Source: Actinomycetospora endophytica
Lineage (GTDB): Bacteria > Actinomycetota > Actinomycetes > Mycobacteriales > Pseudonocardiaceae
Direction: 5' to 3'
Length of the DNA: 64,000 nt
Assembly (NCBI RefSeq): GCF_021026375.1
Contig: NZ_JAJNDB010000002.1
Coordinates: forward strand, 1 to 64,000
In this document: positions 16,486 to 24,246 of the stretch, one piece after another
Position numbering within the stretch: the stretch's first letter is position 1
Layout of the letters: each line of letters starts with the position of its first letter
The notes under the pieces: model-generated
Seen by the model: only the letters and a program-made list of their open reading frames with translations
Databases searched by the model: none
What the model was told of the DNA's origin: nothing
Made by a program: the position numbers and the translations under genes

Positions 16486-17003
16486 GCGGCGACCCCGACC
16501 CGGTCGTCGCGGCGATCGCGACCCCGGAGCGCGCGGTCCGCGACATCGGCGGGCTCATCGGGGACACCGTCGCTTTCGGTCCGGTGAGCGCCGGGCCGGG
16601 CGGGATGGCGACGGCGCGGGCGGTCGGCGTCGTCGGGCGGCTGCGGGGCAGGCGCGGGTCCGGCCCCGGCAGCGCCGAGGTCCACGTGCCGGTGCAGCTC
16701 GACGTCTCGGTGGAGATCGGGACGCAGACGGTGCCGGTCGACGCGCGGATGACGGTGCGCATCGGCCTGCGCGCCCGCCTCGCGCCGGAGGGCGATCACA
16801 TCGTCGTCGAGGTGGACGAGATCGGGCCCGGCGACATCGCGCTCGAGACGCACACCAGCGGCGTGGGCGGCGTGTTCGTCCGGCGCCTGGGCAACCTCGA
16901 CGCCGAGATCCGCCACCACGTGATCGGGTACGTGACCGACCTGCTGACGACGCCGGAGGCGCGCGAGCTGCGGTTCATCCCACTCGAGGCTGACGCCATG
17001 TGA
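16482..17003 (+). CDS. Hypothetical protein coupled to DUF4873
   Basis: 173 residues from a GTG overlapping the DUF4873 stop (GTGA). The N-terminal third is Gly/Ala-rich (FGPVSAGPGGMATARAVG). The rest alternates strand-like segments (VHVPVQLDVSVEIG, MTVRIGLRARLAPEGDHIVVEVDEI) and ends in an amphipathic helix (LDAEIRHHVIGYVTDLL). I do not recognise the family; the pattern suggests a lipid-binding or beta-sandwich fold. It is the last gene of the TetR operon and ends inside a palindrome shared with 47.5 kb. Confidence 0.65.
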   Translation: MSGDPDPVVAAIATPERAVRDIGGLIGDTVAFGPVSAGPGGMATARAVGVVGRLRGRRGSGPGSAEVHVPVQLDVSVEIGTQTVPVDARMTVRIGLRARLAPEGDHIVVEVDEIGPGDIALETHTSGVGGVFVRRLGNLDAEIRHHVIGYVTDLLTTPEARELRFIPLEADAM

Positions 17004-17039
17004 GTGATTTCGGTCGTTGGAACGACCAAAAATGTTCAC
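16998..17039. repeat. Palindrome family B copy 1, between convergent genes
   Basis: ATGTGAGTGATTT then GGTCGTT (17012-17018), GG, AACGACC (17021-17027), AAAAATGTTCAC. The seven-bp inner stem is perfect and the outer arms are imperfect. The TGA stop of the preceding gene lies inside the element's ATGTGAG end. It resembles the 47486-47529 element and sits before the convergent fprA stop, so it is a likely bidirectional terminator. Confidence 0.7.
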
Positions 17040-17059
17040 CTGCGGACGTCCGCTCGCAC

Positions 17060-18418
17060 TCACACGCGCTGGCGCACCAGGTCCATCAGCCCGGACCGGT
17101 CGACGACCTTCACCCGCGGGCGCCCGCCGCCCTCGCCCGCGGCGCGCTCGTGGGCGTCGATGGCCTCCCAGCCGTCCAGGTCCACGAGGTCCGGGCAGCG
17201 CTCCGAGAGCCACGCCTCGACGTCCTCGGCCGACGCGATCGTCGCGTCCTCCCGCGCGCCGTTCCCGAGGTCGGCGAGGAGGTTGCGCACCGTCTCGTTG
17301 GCGTCCTTGCGGTTCGTGCCGATGATCCCGCTCGGCCCGCGCTTGATCCATCCGACGACGTACTCGCGATCGCGGCCCTCGATGCGGCCCTCCGCGTGCG
17401 GGATCGTCCCCGACCCGTCGTCGAACGGGACGCCCGGCAGCGCCACCCCGCGGTAGCCGACGGCCCGCAGCACGAGCCCACACTCGACGGTCTCCCGCTC
17501 GCCGGTGTCCACAGGCCGCACCCGTCCGTCGTCGCCCGTCTCCAGCGTGTTGATCGCCAGCTCGACGCCGCGGACCGGACCGTCCTCGCCGTCGCCGAGG
17601 ATCTCGACCGGGGAGCGGAGGAACCGGAACTCCATCCGGCGGGGCGCCGAGTCGTCCGGGCCGGCCTCGGCCCAGCGGCGGAAGAACTCGACGTTGCGCC
17701 GGGTCGCCTTGGGGAGGTCCTCGTCGCCCGCGGCGTCCGGGATCTGGGCCGGGTCGACGACGACCGTGAGCCCCTCGATGTCGTCGAGCTCGCGCAGCTC
17801 GGTCGTGGTGAACGCCGCCTCGACCGGGCCGCGGCGCCCGCAGACGAGCACCTCGTGAACGCCGGAGGCCGCGAACGCCTCGATGGCGTGGTCGGCGGTG
17901 TCGGTGGCGGCGAGGTCGTCGTCGGGCAGCAGCAGCATCCGGGCCACGTCGAGGGCGACGTTCCCGGCGCCGATCACCACTGCACGCTCGGCGGCGAGGT
18001 CGGGGTCGAGGCCCACGTAGTCGGGGTGGCCGTTGTACCAACCGACGAAGTCGACGGAGGCGTGGCTGCCGGCCCGGTCCTCGCCGTCGATCCCGAGGCG
18101 GCGCTCGGTCTGCGAGCCGACCGCGTAGATCACCGCGTCGTAGCGCTCCAGCAGCTCTTCGACGCTGATGTCCTCACCCAGGCAGACGTGGCCGAAGAAC
18201 CGGAAACCGGGCTGCGCGGCGATCTTCTCGTACTGCCCGCTGACCGACTTGATCTTGGGGTGGTCGGGCGCGACGCCGGCGCGGACGAGTCCCCACGGCG
18301 TGGCGAGCCGGTCGAACATGTCGACGCGGACCGGCGGTTCGGTGGAGTCCAGCAGCGCCCCCGCCGCGTAGAACCCGGAGGGCCCAGAACCGACGATCGC
18401 CACGGCATGCGTCCTCAT
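17060..18418 (-). CDS. fprA: Ferredoxin/adrenodoxin-NADP+ reductase, FprA type
   Basis: 452 residues, close to mycobacterial FprA. Motifs: VAIVGSGPSGFYAAG (FAD), ATPWGLVRAGVAPDHPKIK (family hallmark), AVVIGAGNVALDVARML (NADP), VCGRRGP, and GWIKRGPSGIIGTNRKDA near the C-terminus. It transfers electrons between NADPH and ferredoxins, which then feed oxygenases or P450s. No ferredoxin gene is adjacent. It converges with the TetR/DUF4873 operon and could supply the diiron oxygenase or the P450 at 41-42.5 kb. Confidence 0.93.
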   Translation of the reverse strand: MRTHAVAIVGSGPSGFYAAGALLDSTEPPVRVDMFDRLATPWGLVRAGVAPDHPKIKSVSGQYEKIAAQPGFRFFGHVCLGEDISVEELLERYDAVIYAVGSQTERRLGIDGEDRAGSHASVDFVGWYNGHPDYVGLDPDLAAERAVVIGAGNVALDVARMLLLPDDDLAATDTADHAIEAFAASGVHEVLVCGRRGPVEAAFTTTELRELDDIEGLTVVVDPAQIPDAAGDEDLPKATRRNVEFFRRWAEAGPDDSAPRRMEFRFLRSPVEILGDGEDGPVRGVELAINTLETGDDGRVRPVDTGERETVECGLVLRAVGYRGVALPGVPFDDGSGTIPHAEGRIEGRDREYVVGWIKRGPSGIIGTNRKDANETVRNLLADLGNGAREDATIASAEDVEAWLSERCPDLVDLDGWEAIDAHERAAGEGGGRPRVKVVDRSGLMDLVRQRV

Positions 18419-18597
18419 GGGCCGATCCTGTCGCAGGAGGTGATCGCGCGCACCCTCGCCCGCCGCGCGGGACGGTCAACCGCGCCACGCCGACGATCGC
18501 GTGAGCCCTCGAGGACGGCGCGTCGGAAAAGGGCCCTCCATCGAGTCATCACTCCATGTGGCATCAGGGCTGCAGAGCCCCGCGACCTGCGCCGACG

Positions 18598-18909
18598 ATG
18601 CTCGTGATGATCGAAACAGGACGGCTCGCCCTCGACGGCGACGACAGCTGGGACTCCGGGTCCTGGCGGACGGATGCCTGGCGCCGCGGGCGGGACGTCC
18701 TCGACGGCTACGGCGACGACCGGGTGCTCTCGGAGGAGCTCGCGGACGAGCTCGTCAACGAGCTCGCCGGTCTCGCGGTCGGCTCCCGGCGGCACCGCGA
18801 CGCGACCCGCCCCTGGCGCTCGGCGCTCGCGGGCACCGGGGTCGAGGGCCGGCCGCGACGCCGGACCCGCCCCCACCTGACGCTGGTGGCAGGCGGCATG
18901 ACCGACTGA
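18598..18909 (+). CDS. Small hypothetical protein
   Basis: About 103 residues if the ATG at 18598 is used; ATG 18607 and an upstream ATG at 18556 are alternatives, and none has a clear ribosome site. The sequence is rich in charged residues (WRTDAWRRGRDVLDGYGDD), has a helical middle (EELADELVNELAGLAVG) and an Arg-rich end. No family recognised. It is divergent from fprA and its codon bias agrees with coding on this strand. Confidence 0.45.
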   Translation: MLVMIETGRLALDGDDSWDSGSWRTDAWRRGRDVLDGYGDDRVLSEELADELVNELAGLAVGSRRHRDATRPWRSALAGTGVEGRPRRRTRPHLTLVAGGMTD

Positions 18910-18913
18910 CGCC

Positions 18914-19636
18914 TCAGCGCTTCACGGCGGCGAGCACGAGGTAGTAGAGCTCGGCGCCCGCCATCGAGAACCGGTGCCGGAAGCGGCGCCGGACGACGAC
19001 GTCGGTGTCGTCGAGCCCGGCGATCATCGCCTCGACGTCCGGGACGTCGTGGTCACCGGTCTCCGGCCCGCCGTCCTTGAGCGTCAGCGCGATCACCGAG
19101 CCGGACGGGAACGTCGACCACAGCTCGGCCAGCGCGTCGACCGGCACGTGCCCCTCGCCGACGGCACCGGCGGCAACCAGCGCGGTGAGGCGCTCGTCGC
19201 GCACCAGGTCGGCGACCTCGGCACCGTCGAGCCGCTCGCCGACCAGGTAGTGGGCGTACATCCCGGGCCGGTCGCGGTCGGCGGCGTCGCGGGCCTCGGG
19301 GATGCCGTCCGCGCCGACCACCACGGTCACCCCGCGCGCGGCCATCTCCTCTCCCACGACGCCGTTGCCGGCCCCGAGGTCGAAGGCGCGCAGGTCGCCG
19401 GGCGCGATGCCGAGCGAGGTGCCCGCCTCGACCAGCGCGTCGGCCACGGTGGCGGGGGAGGCGCACTGCAGGCGGCGCTGCACGACCTCCTCGTAGAGCC
19501 CCGGCACCGAGTACACGGTCGCGTAGTCGTGCAGCACGACCTCACGGGTCTCGCCGTCGAGCTGGAGGGTGAACCGCTCCTCGCCCTGTCGGCGCCCGGG
19601 CGACGTATCCAGTTCGACGGTGAACGGGGCGGTCAT
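18914..19636 (-). CDS. SAM-dependent methyltransferase-like protein
   Basis: 240 residues from the ATG at 19636, preceded by GAGGGAG. A motif-I-like glycine loop is visible, AFDLGAGNGVVGEEMAARG, followed by VVVGADGIPEARDAA, and near the end FRHRFSMAGAELYYLVLAAVKR, typical of methyltransferase C-terminal strands. The first ~80 residues (FTLQLDGETREVVLHDYATVYSVPGLYEEVV) form an N-terminal extension. It is probably a small-molecule methyltransferase; substrate unknown. It converges with the small gene at 18.6-18.9 kb. Confidence 0.75.
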   Translation of the reverse strand: MTAPFTVELDTSPGRRQGEERFTLQLDGETREVVLHDYATVYSVPGLYEEVVQRRLQCASPATVADALVEAGTSLGIAPGDLRAFDLGAGNGVVGEEMAARGVTVVVGADGIPEARDAADRDRPGMYAHYLVGERLDGAEVADLVRDERLTALVAAGAVGEGHVPVDALAELWSTFPSGSVIALTLKDGGPETGDHDVPDVEAMIAGLDDTDVVVRRRFRHRFSMAGAELYYLVLAAVKR

Positions 19637-19893
19637 CGGTCTCCCTCGCGGCAGTGGACGGCGGGCGACCGGGGTCACGGTCGCGGACGTCGTCATCGTC
19701 GCCGCACAACCTCCGAACGGACAGGTGATGTGTCGTTGCTCCCCAACTCGTTTCCTCCTGGCTTCCGGTCGGTCACCCTCGGTATGTGCATCTCGCGTCG
19801 CCGATGACGCCGTGCGCATCACTTCGGACGACCGCGTCGCCGCTGCTCCACGCTCGGGGCTCCCGGTAGCGGTCCCGACGAAGGAGGCTTCCC

Positions 19894-20187
19894 ATGAGCA
19901 CTCCGTTCCCCGGTGCCCTCACCGACGCCCCCAGCTGGGACGCCGAGCGCGTGCCCTCCCGCGGCCCCACCGAGGCGGTCGCATCCCTGATGCGTCCCGG
20001 CTCCTCACCGCGCGCCGCGGACGTCCCGACGGAGGACCGCGAGCACGCGGCCACCGTCGTCGCGCATCTGCTGCACCGCGAGTGCGCCGAGTGGAGCTGG
20101 ACGAGCCACCAGCCGGAGGCCCACCGCGCCGACGCCCGGCGCATCGTCGGCGCGCTCTGCCGGGAGGGCTGGTCGCCCGCGGCCTGA
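19894..20187 (+). CDS. Small hypothetical protein
   Basis: 97 residues, start supported by AGGAGG six bases upstream. The N-terminal half is Pro/Ser-rich and probably disordered; the C-terminal half (EHAATVVAHLLHRECAEWSW...ARRIVGALCREGWSP) looks like two amphipathic helices with two cysteines. No family recognised. The 257-base gap to the divergent methyltransferase presumably carries both promoters; I see no strong palindrome in it. Confidence 0.65.
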   Translation: MSTPFPGALTDAPSWDAERVPSRGPTEAVASLMRPGSSPRAADVPTEDREHAATVVAHLLHRECAEWSWTSHQPEAHRADARRIVGALCREGWSPAA

Positions 20188-20323
20188 CCGCGCCGCTCCT
20201 CCCTGGGCGGGTGGCCTGTCCCTCACGACATCTCCTCCGGAGACAGAACCCGCTACGCTGATGCACCGTTCGGCGCAGGCGCGGGGGCACTCCGGTGGCA
20301 CCTGCCGCAGGGGAGGGGACGTC

Positions 20324-20590
20324 GTGGCGACCTGGGACGTCGACGGTCGGCAGGTGCGCGAGTCGAGCCGTCGCTCCGGCGCGGTCTGGACCTGGCAGTC
20401 CGCCAGCGCCGAGCCCATCGAGTACGAGATCGAATGGGTGCAGGAGAAGGACATCTTCCTGTACGGCACCCGGGTGCGGCCCGGGGGTTGGAACGTCAGC
20501 CGCCTCGATCCGGCCGTGTGGACTAACGACGGGACGATCGAGGGAGCCCGCGAGGTCGTGGAGCGGCGGCTCCGGACGATGCCGCGCTGA
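20324..20590 (+). CDS. Small hypothetical protein
   Basis: 88 residues from the GTG at 20324, chosen for the GGGGAGGGGAC upstream; an in-frame ATG at 20261 would add 21 poorly conserved-looking residues. The product is compact and Trp/Glu-rich (ATWDVDGRQVRESSRRSGAVWTWQ, EYEIEWVQEKDIFLYGTRVRPGGWNVSRLDP), suggesting a small beta-fold. No family recognised. Confidence 0.55.
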   Translation: MATWDVDGRQVRESSRRSGAVWTWQSASAEPIEYEIEWVQEKDIFLYGTRVRPGGWNVSRLDPAVWTNDGTIEGAREVVERRLRTMPR

Positions 20591-20639
20591 TCGGCCGACC
20601 TCCGGGCGCCGCCGGTTCCCGGATGGGATCCTCTCCGGC

Positions 20640-21098
20640 GTGAACCCGCCCTGGGCCTGCGTCGTGTGGGATCTCGACGGCACGTTGCTCCAGCGGGGCG
20701 CGGGCCGGCCGGTCGACGGCGTGGAGGGCGTGCTCGCGGCGTGGTCCGCGGCCGGCGTCGAGATGGCCGTCGCGACCTCCGCATCCACCACCCTGGCCCG
20801 CCGGGTCGTCGACGAGCTCGGGTGGTCGGGCTGGTTCGGTCACGTCGCCGGCTCCGCGCCCGGGGTCGGCGGCAAGGACGCCGTGATCGCCGAGGCGCTC
20901 CTCGGCCTGGGCCGGGTGCTGCCGGACGGTGCCCGGGACGCGGCGATGGTCGGCGACTCCCCGGCCGACGTGTGGGCCGCGCACGTCCACGGCCTGACCG
21001 CGGTCGGCGTCACCTGGAGCGGCACCCCCGCGGACGCCCTCGCCGACGCCGACCTGCTCTGGCCCCGCCCCGACGCGGCCTGGCACCCGCCGTCGTGA
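20640..21098 (+). CDS. Short HAD-superfamily hydrolase
   Basis: 152 residues from a GTG. HAD motif I is VVWDLDGTLLQRG (nucleophilic Asp), motif II Thr/Ser in VAVATSASTT, Lys of motif III in GGKDAV, and motif IV MVGDSPADVWAA. It lacks room for a cap domain and resembles a trimmed phosphoglycolate-phosphatase-like protein. It overlaps the DNA polymerase IV start by four bases (GTGA) and so is coupled to it. Substrate is unknown; a nucleotide-pool role next to a translesion polymerase is speculation. Confidence 0.8.
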   Translation: MNPPWACVVWDLDGTLLQRGAGRPVDGVEGVLAAWSAAGVEMAVATSASTTLARRVVDELGWSGWFGHVAGSAPGVGGKDAVIAEALLGLGRVLPDGARDAAMVGDSPADVWAAHVHGLTAVGVTWSGTPADALADADLLWPRPDAAWHPPS

Positions 21099-22486
21099 GC
21101 TCGGTCCGGCGGTGGGTGGTCCACCTGGACCTGGACTCGTTCTTCGCCTCCGCCGAGCAGCTGACCCGTCCCACGCTGCGGGGCCGGGCGGTCCTCGTCG
21201 GCGGGATGGGGCCGCGCGGGATCGTCGCCGGCGCCTCGGGGGAGGCGAAGGTCTCCGGCGCCCGCTCGGCGATGCCGATGGCGCAGGCGCGGCGGAGCTG
21301 TCCGCACGCGGTCGCGCTCCCGCCGCGGACGGCGGTCTACCGGACGCTGTCCGAGACGTTCTTCGCCGTGGTCCGTAGCCGGGCTCCGGTGCTCGAGCAG
21401 GTGGCCTACGACGAGACGTTCGCCGAGCCGGTCGCGCTCGCGGGGGCCGCCGAGGACGACGTACGGGCGTGGGCGGAGGAGGTCCGGGCCGAGGTCCGCG
21501 AGAAGACCGGGCTGGCGGTGTCGGTCGGGGCGGGCTCGGGCAAGCAGGTCGCCAAGATCGCCTCCGGGCTCGCGAAGCCGGACGGGGTGCACGTCGTCGC
21601 GCACGGCGGCGAACGGGAGCTGCTCGACCCGCTCCCGGTGCGCGCGCTCTGGGGGATCGGGCCGGTGGCCGAGACGACGCTCGCCCGCGCGGGGGTCACG
21701 ACGGTCGCCGCGCTGGCGGCGCTGGAGCTGGGGGAGGTGACCGCGCTGCTGGGGTCGGCGGTCGGGACCGGGCTGCACCGGCTGGCGCGGGGGATCGACG
21801 ACCGCGCGGTCACCGAGCGCGGCGAGGCGAAGCAGGTCAGCGCCGAGACGACCTTCGACACCGACCTCTCCGACGTCGTCGCGGTCCGCCGCGCGGTCGC
21901 CGAGCTGGCCGGGTCGGCCCACCGGCGGCTGGTGGCGTCGCGGCGGGCGGCCCGGACGGTGACGGTGAAGGTCCGCGGCGGCGACTTCGCCACCCACACC
22001 CGCTCGGAGACGACGGCGGTGGCCTCGACCGACCTCCCCACGCTCACCGAGACCGCCCAGCGGCTCGCGGTGGCGGCGCTGCCGGACGCCGGGGTGCGGC
22101 TGGTGGGCGTGTCCTACGCGGGGCTCACGACGGAGGTGCAGGGCTCACTGTTCGACGACGGGGTGGATCGCCTGGTGGAGGACCCGGCGCCCGTCGAGGA
22201 CCCCGACACCGGCGCGCTGCGCCCCGTCGTGACGTCCGAGGCGCTGCCCGACGACGACCGGCTGGCCGGGGAGGAGCCGGACGCGGCGGCCGACCCCGAG
22301 CGCGCCTGGCGGACCGGGGACGACGTCGCGCATCCCGAGCACGGCCACGGCTGGGTCCAGGGGGCCGGGCACGGGCGGGTCACCGTGCGGTTCGAGACCC
22401 GCTCGACGGGCCCCGGGCGGGCGGTGACGTTCGCGAGCGAGGACCCGGAGCTCTCGCGGGCCGATCCGCTGGCGTCGCTCTCATAG
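21095..22486 (+). CDS. dinB: DNA polymerase IV (Y-family), DinX/DinB1-like
   Basis: 463 residues. The palm carries VVHLDLDSFFASAEQ (Asp12) and a second acidic motif VAYDETFAE (Asp106, Glu107), where most Pol IV have S-(I/V)-DE-(A/C). Thumb GIGPVAETTLARAG and little-finger QVSAETTFDTDLSD are recognisable. A clamp-binding motif QGSLF lies near residue 348. A C-terminal ~90-residue extension ends with a beta-rich module (DDVAHPEHGHGWVQGAGHGRVTVRFETR), seen in longer actinobacterial DinB proteins. It performs error-prone translesion synthesis. It ends at the first base of a dispersed palindromic element. Confidence 0.92.
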   Translation: MSSVRRWVVHLDLDSFFASAEQLTRPTLRGRAVLVGGMGPRGIVAGASGEAKVSGARSAMPMAQARRSCPHAVALPPRTAVYRTLSETFFAVVRSRAPVLEQVAYDETFAEPVALAGAAEDDVRAWAEEVRAEVREKTGLAVSVGAGSGKQVAKIASGLAKPDGVHVVAHGGERELLDPLPVRALWGIGPVAETTLARAGVTTVAALAALELGEVTALLGSAVGTGLHRLARGIDDRAVTERGEAKQVSAETTFDTDLSDVVAVRRAVAELAGSAHRRLVASRRAARTVTVKVRGGDFATHTRSETTAVASTDLPTLTETAQRLAVAALPDAGVRLVGVSYAGLTTEVQGSLFDDGVDRLVEDPAPVEDPDTGALRPVVTSEALPDDDRLAGEEPDAAADPERAWRTGDDVAHPEHGHGWVQGAGHGRVTVRFETRSTGPGRAVTFASEDPELSRADPLASLS

Positions 22487-22556
22487 GTGCGCTCCGCGCA
22501 TGTGAGCACAAAGTGATGCCAGGGCGTCAATTAGTGCTCACATGCCGAAGGCACCT
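22484..22556. repeat. Palindrome family A copy 1, supplies the dinB stop codon
   Basis: The element begins TAGGTGCGCTCCGCGC, its TAG being the dinB stop. ATGTGAGCAC (22500-22509) pairs with GTGCTCACAT (22534-22543), the interior TGATGCC/GGCGTCA pairs with one wobble, and the outer AGGTGC (22485-22490) pairs with GCACCT (22551-22556). The right arm also contains the stop codon of the convergent epoxide hydrolase (22538-22540). Probable bidirectional terminator; copies at 30777, 44630 and 62737. Confidence 0.85.
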
Positions 22557-23725
22557 CGCAGCTCCGCCACGAACAGCTCCGGCTCCTCCAGCGACGCGAA
22601 GTGCCCGCCGCGGTCGAGGACGTTCCAGTAGCGCAGGTCGGTGTAGCGCGCCTCGACCCACGAGCGCGGCATCTTCGCCATCTCCGCCGGGAACATCGAC
22701 ACCGCCGACGGCACGGTCACCGGCGAGGACCGGTCCACGCCGGAGAAGCTCTCCCAGTACATCCGCGCCGAGGACGCCCCGGACGCGCCGAACCAGTACA
22801 CGGCCACGTTGTCGAGCAGCCGTTTGCGGGGGACCGACGGCTCGAGCGTGGCACCGCCGAACGTCCACACGCCGAACTTCTCCGCGATCCAGGCGAGCTG
22901 CCCGGCCGGCGAGTCGACGAGCCCGTACCCCAGCGTCTGCGGCCGCGTCCGCTGCTGGCCGGAGTAGCCGCCACCGACCTCCCGGAACGCCCGTGCCTCG
23001 GCGAGCCACTGCTGCTCGAGCGCGGGGAGGTCCTCGGTCCGCGCGCCCTCGGGACGGTCGGCCAGCGGCATCGTCGTGTGCAGCATCGCGACCCGGTCGG
23101 GATGCCGGACGCCGATCGCCGTCGTGACCATCGCGCCCCAGTCGCCGCCCTGGGCGAGGAAGCGGTCGTAGCCCAGCCGGCCCATGAGCTCGGCCCAGGC
23201 GTCGGCGATGTGGTCGACGGTCCAGCCGGTCGTGGTCGGCTTGTCCGAGAACCCGTACCCGGGCAGCGACGGCGCGACGACGTGGAACGCCGGGTCGGCG
23301 GCGTCCGGCGGGTCGGTGAGGGCGTCCAGGACGTCGAGGAACTCCACCACCGAGCCCGGCCACCCATGGGTGATGATCAGTGGCTTAGCGTCACTGCGTG
23401 ATGACCGTACGTGCAAGAAGTGGAATCCGAGACCGTCGATGACGGTGCGGTACTGACCCCGGGCGTTGAGCTCGTCGGACAGGGCGTGCACGTCGTGGTC
23501 CTCGAGCCAGGCGCGACACAGTTCCGCGACGGTGGCCGTCGGGATGCCCTGGGACCAGTCGTCGACCGGCTCCGTCTCCGGCAGCCGCACCCGGCGCAGA
23601 CGTTCGTGCAGGTCAGCGACCTGGTCGTCGGGGATGTCGAGCACGAACGGGACGACGTCGCGGGTCGCGCCGAGGGGAGTGGCATCGCGGGTGGCGTCAC
23701 GGGGCGCAGCGGCGTCGCGGGACAT
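22538..23725 (-). CDS. Epoxide hydrolase
   Basis: 395 residues from the ATG at 23725 (a GTG at 23746 is an alternative). An N-terminal EHN domain (FVLDIPDDQVADLHERLRRVRLPE) precedes an alpha/beta hydrolase fold. Visible catalytic elements are HGWPGSVVEF (oxyanion), GGDWGAMV (nucleophilic Asp), the Tyr-containing cap with GYSGQQRTRPQTLGYGL, and DRGGHFASLEEP (catalytic His). The EHN family includes microsomal and juvenile-hormone-type epoxide hydrolases, converting epoxides to diols. The substrate here is unknown. Confidence 0.93.
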   Translation of the reverse strand: MSRDAAAPRDATRDATPLGATRDVVPFVLDIPDDQVADLHERLRRVRLPETEPVDDWSQGIPTATVAELCRAWLEDHDVHALSDELNARGQYRTVIDGLGFHFLHVRSSRSDAKPLIITHGWPGSVVEFLDVLDALTDPPDAADPAFHVVAPSLPGYGFSDKPTTTGWTVDHIADAWAELMGRLGYDRFLAQGGDWGAMVTTAIGVRHPDRVAMLHTTMPLADRPEGARTEDLPALEQQWLAEARAFREVGGGYSGQQRTRPQTLGYGLVDSPAGQLAWIAEKFGVWTFGGATLEPSVPRKRLLDNVAVYWFGASGASSARMYWESFSGVDRSSPVTVPSAVSMFPAEMAKMPRSWVEARYTDLRYWNVLDRGGHFASLEEPELFVAELRGAFGM

Positions 23726-23891
23726 GCGCCCGACGTTAATCGCCACGCGATCACGCTGCCGTACCGGCCACCGGATGGGGTGTCACCCCACCCCGCCGTC
23801 GTCGGAACCCGGTCGCCCGAAGGTGGCATCTTCCGCCCGCGGCGTCACACGGGCCGTCATCGTGGCGATGAACGGAGCGGAGGTGATCAAC

Positions 23892-24143
23892 GTGCTGAAC
23901 GAACAGCCCGCGGCGCTGCTGGCGGCAGCGGCGGATCTGGACGAGTGCGACGGCTACGTGGTCCTGGTCTTCGACCCCGAGACCGGGGAGATGGACGCCC
24001 ACGGCCCGTACGAGGGCGTCCCGGCCACGCTCCGGGCGGAGGAACTGCGCCGGAACTTCGACCAGGACGACCTGCCCGACGTGGTCGTCCGGGTCAGCCG
24101 GCTGCACCTGCCCGCACAGGTGCCCCAGCAGCAGTCGTGGTGA
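23892..24143 (+). CDS. Small hypothetical protein
   Basis: 83 residues from the GTG at 23892 with GGAGG eight bases upstream; ATG 23868 and GTG 23883 are in frame too. The sequence (DLDECDGYVVLVFDPETGEMDAHGPYEGVPATLRAEELRRNF) looks like a small alpha/beta fold ending in a Gln-rich tail. No family is recognised. It lies between the divergent epoxide hydrolase and the decarboxylase. Confidence 0.55.
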   Translation: MLNEQPAALLAAAADLDECDGYVVLVFDPETGEMDAHGPYEGVPATLRAEELRRNFDQDDLPDVVVRVSRLHLPAQVPQQQSW

Positions 24144-24246
24144 TCGGCCGTCTGGTGGTGGGCGGCGCGAGCGGGTAGACCGTGCCGCGTGACGCGACGC
24201 GGCGGCTGCCCATGGTGACGGACACGCAGCGGAGCGGAGCTGGACC

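Noticed and set aside
20666..22486. Apparent 606-residue HAD-Pol IV fusion
   Set aside because: The HAD protein is in a different frame from Pol IV; the GTGA overlap separates two genes.
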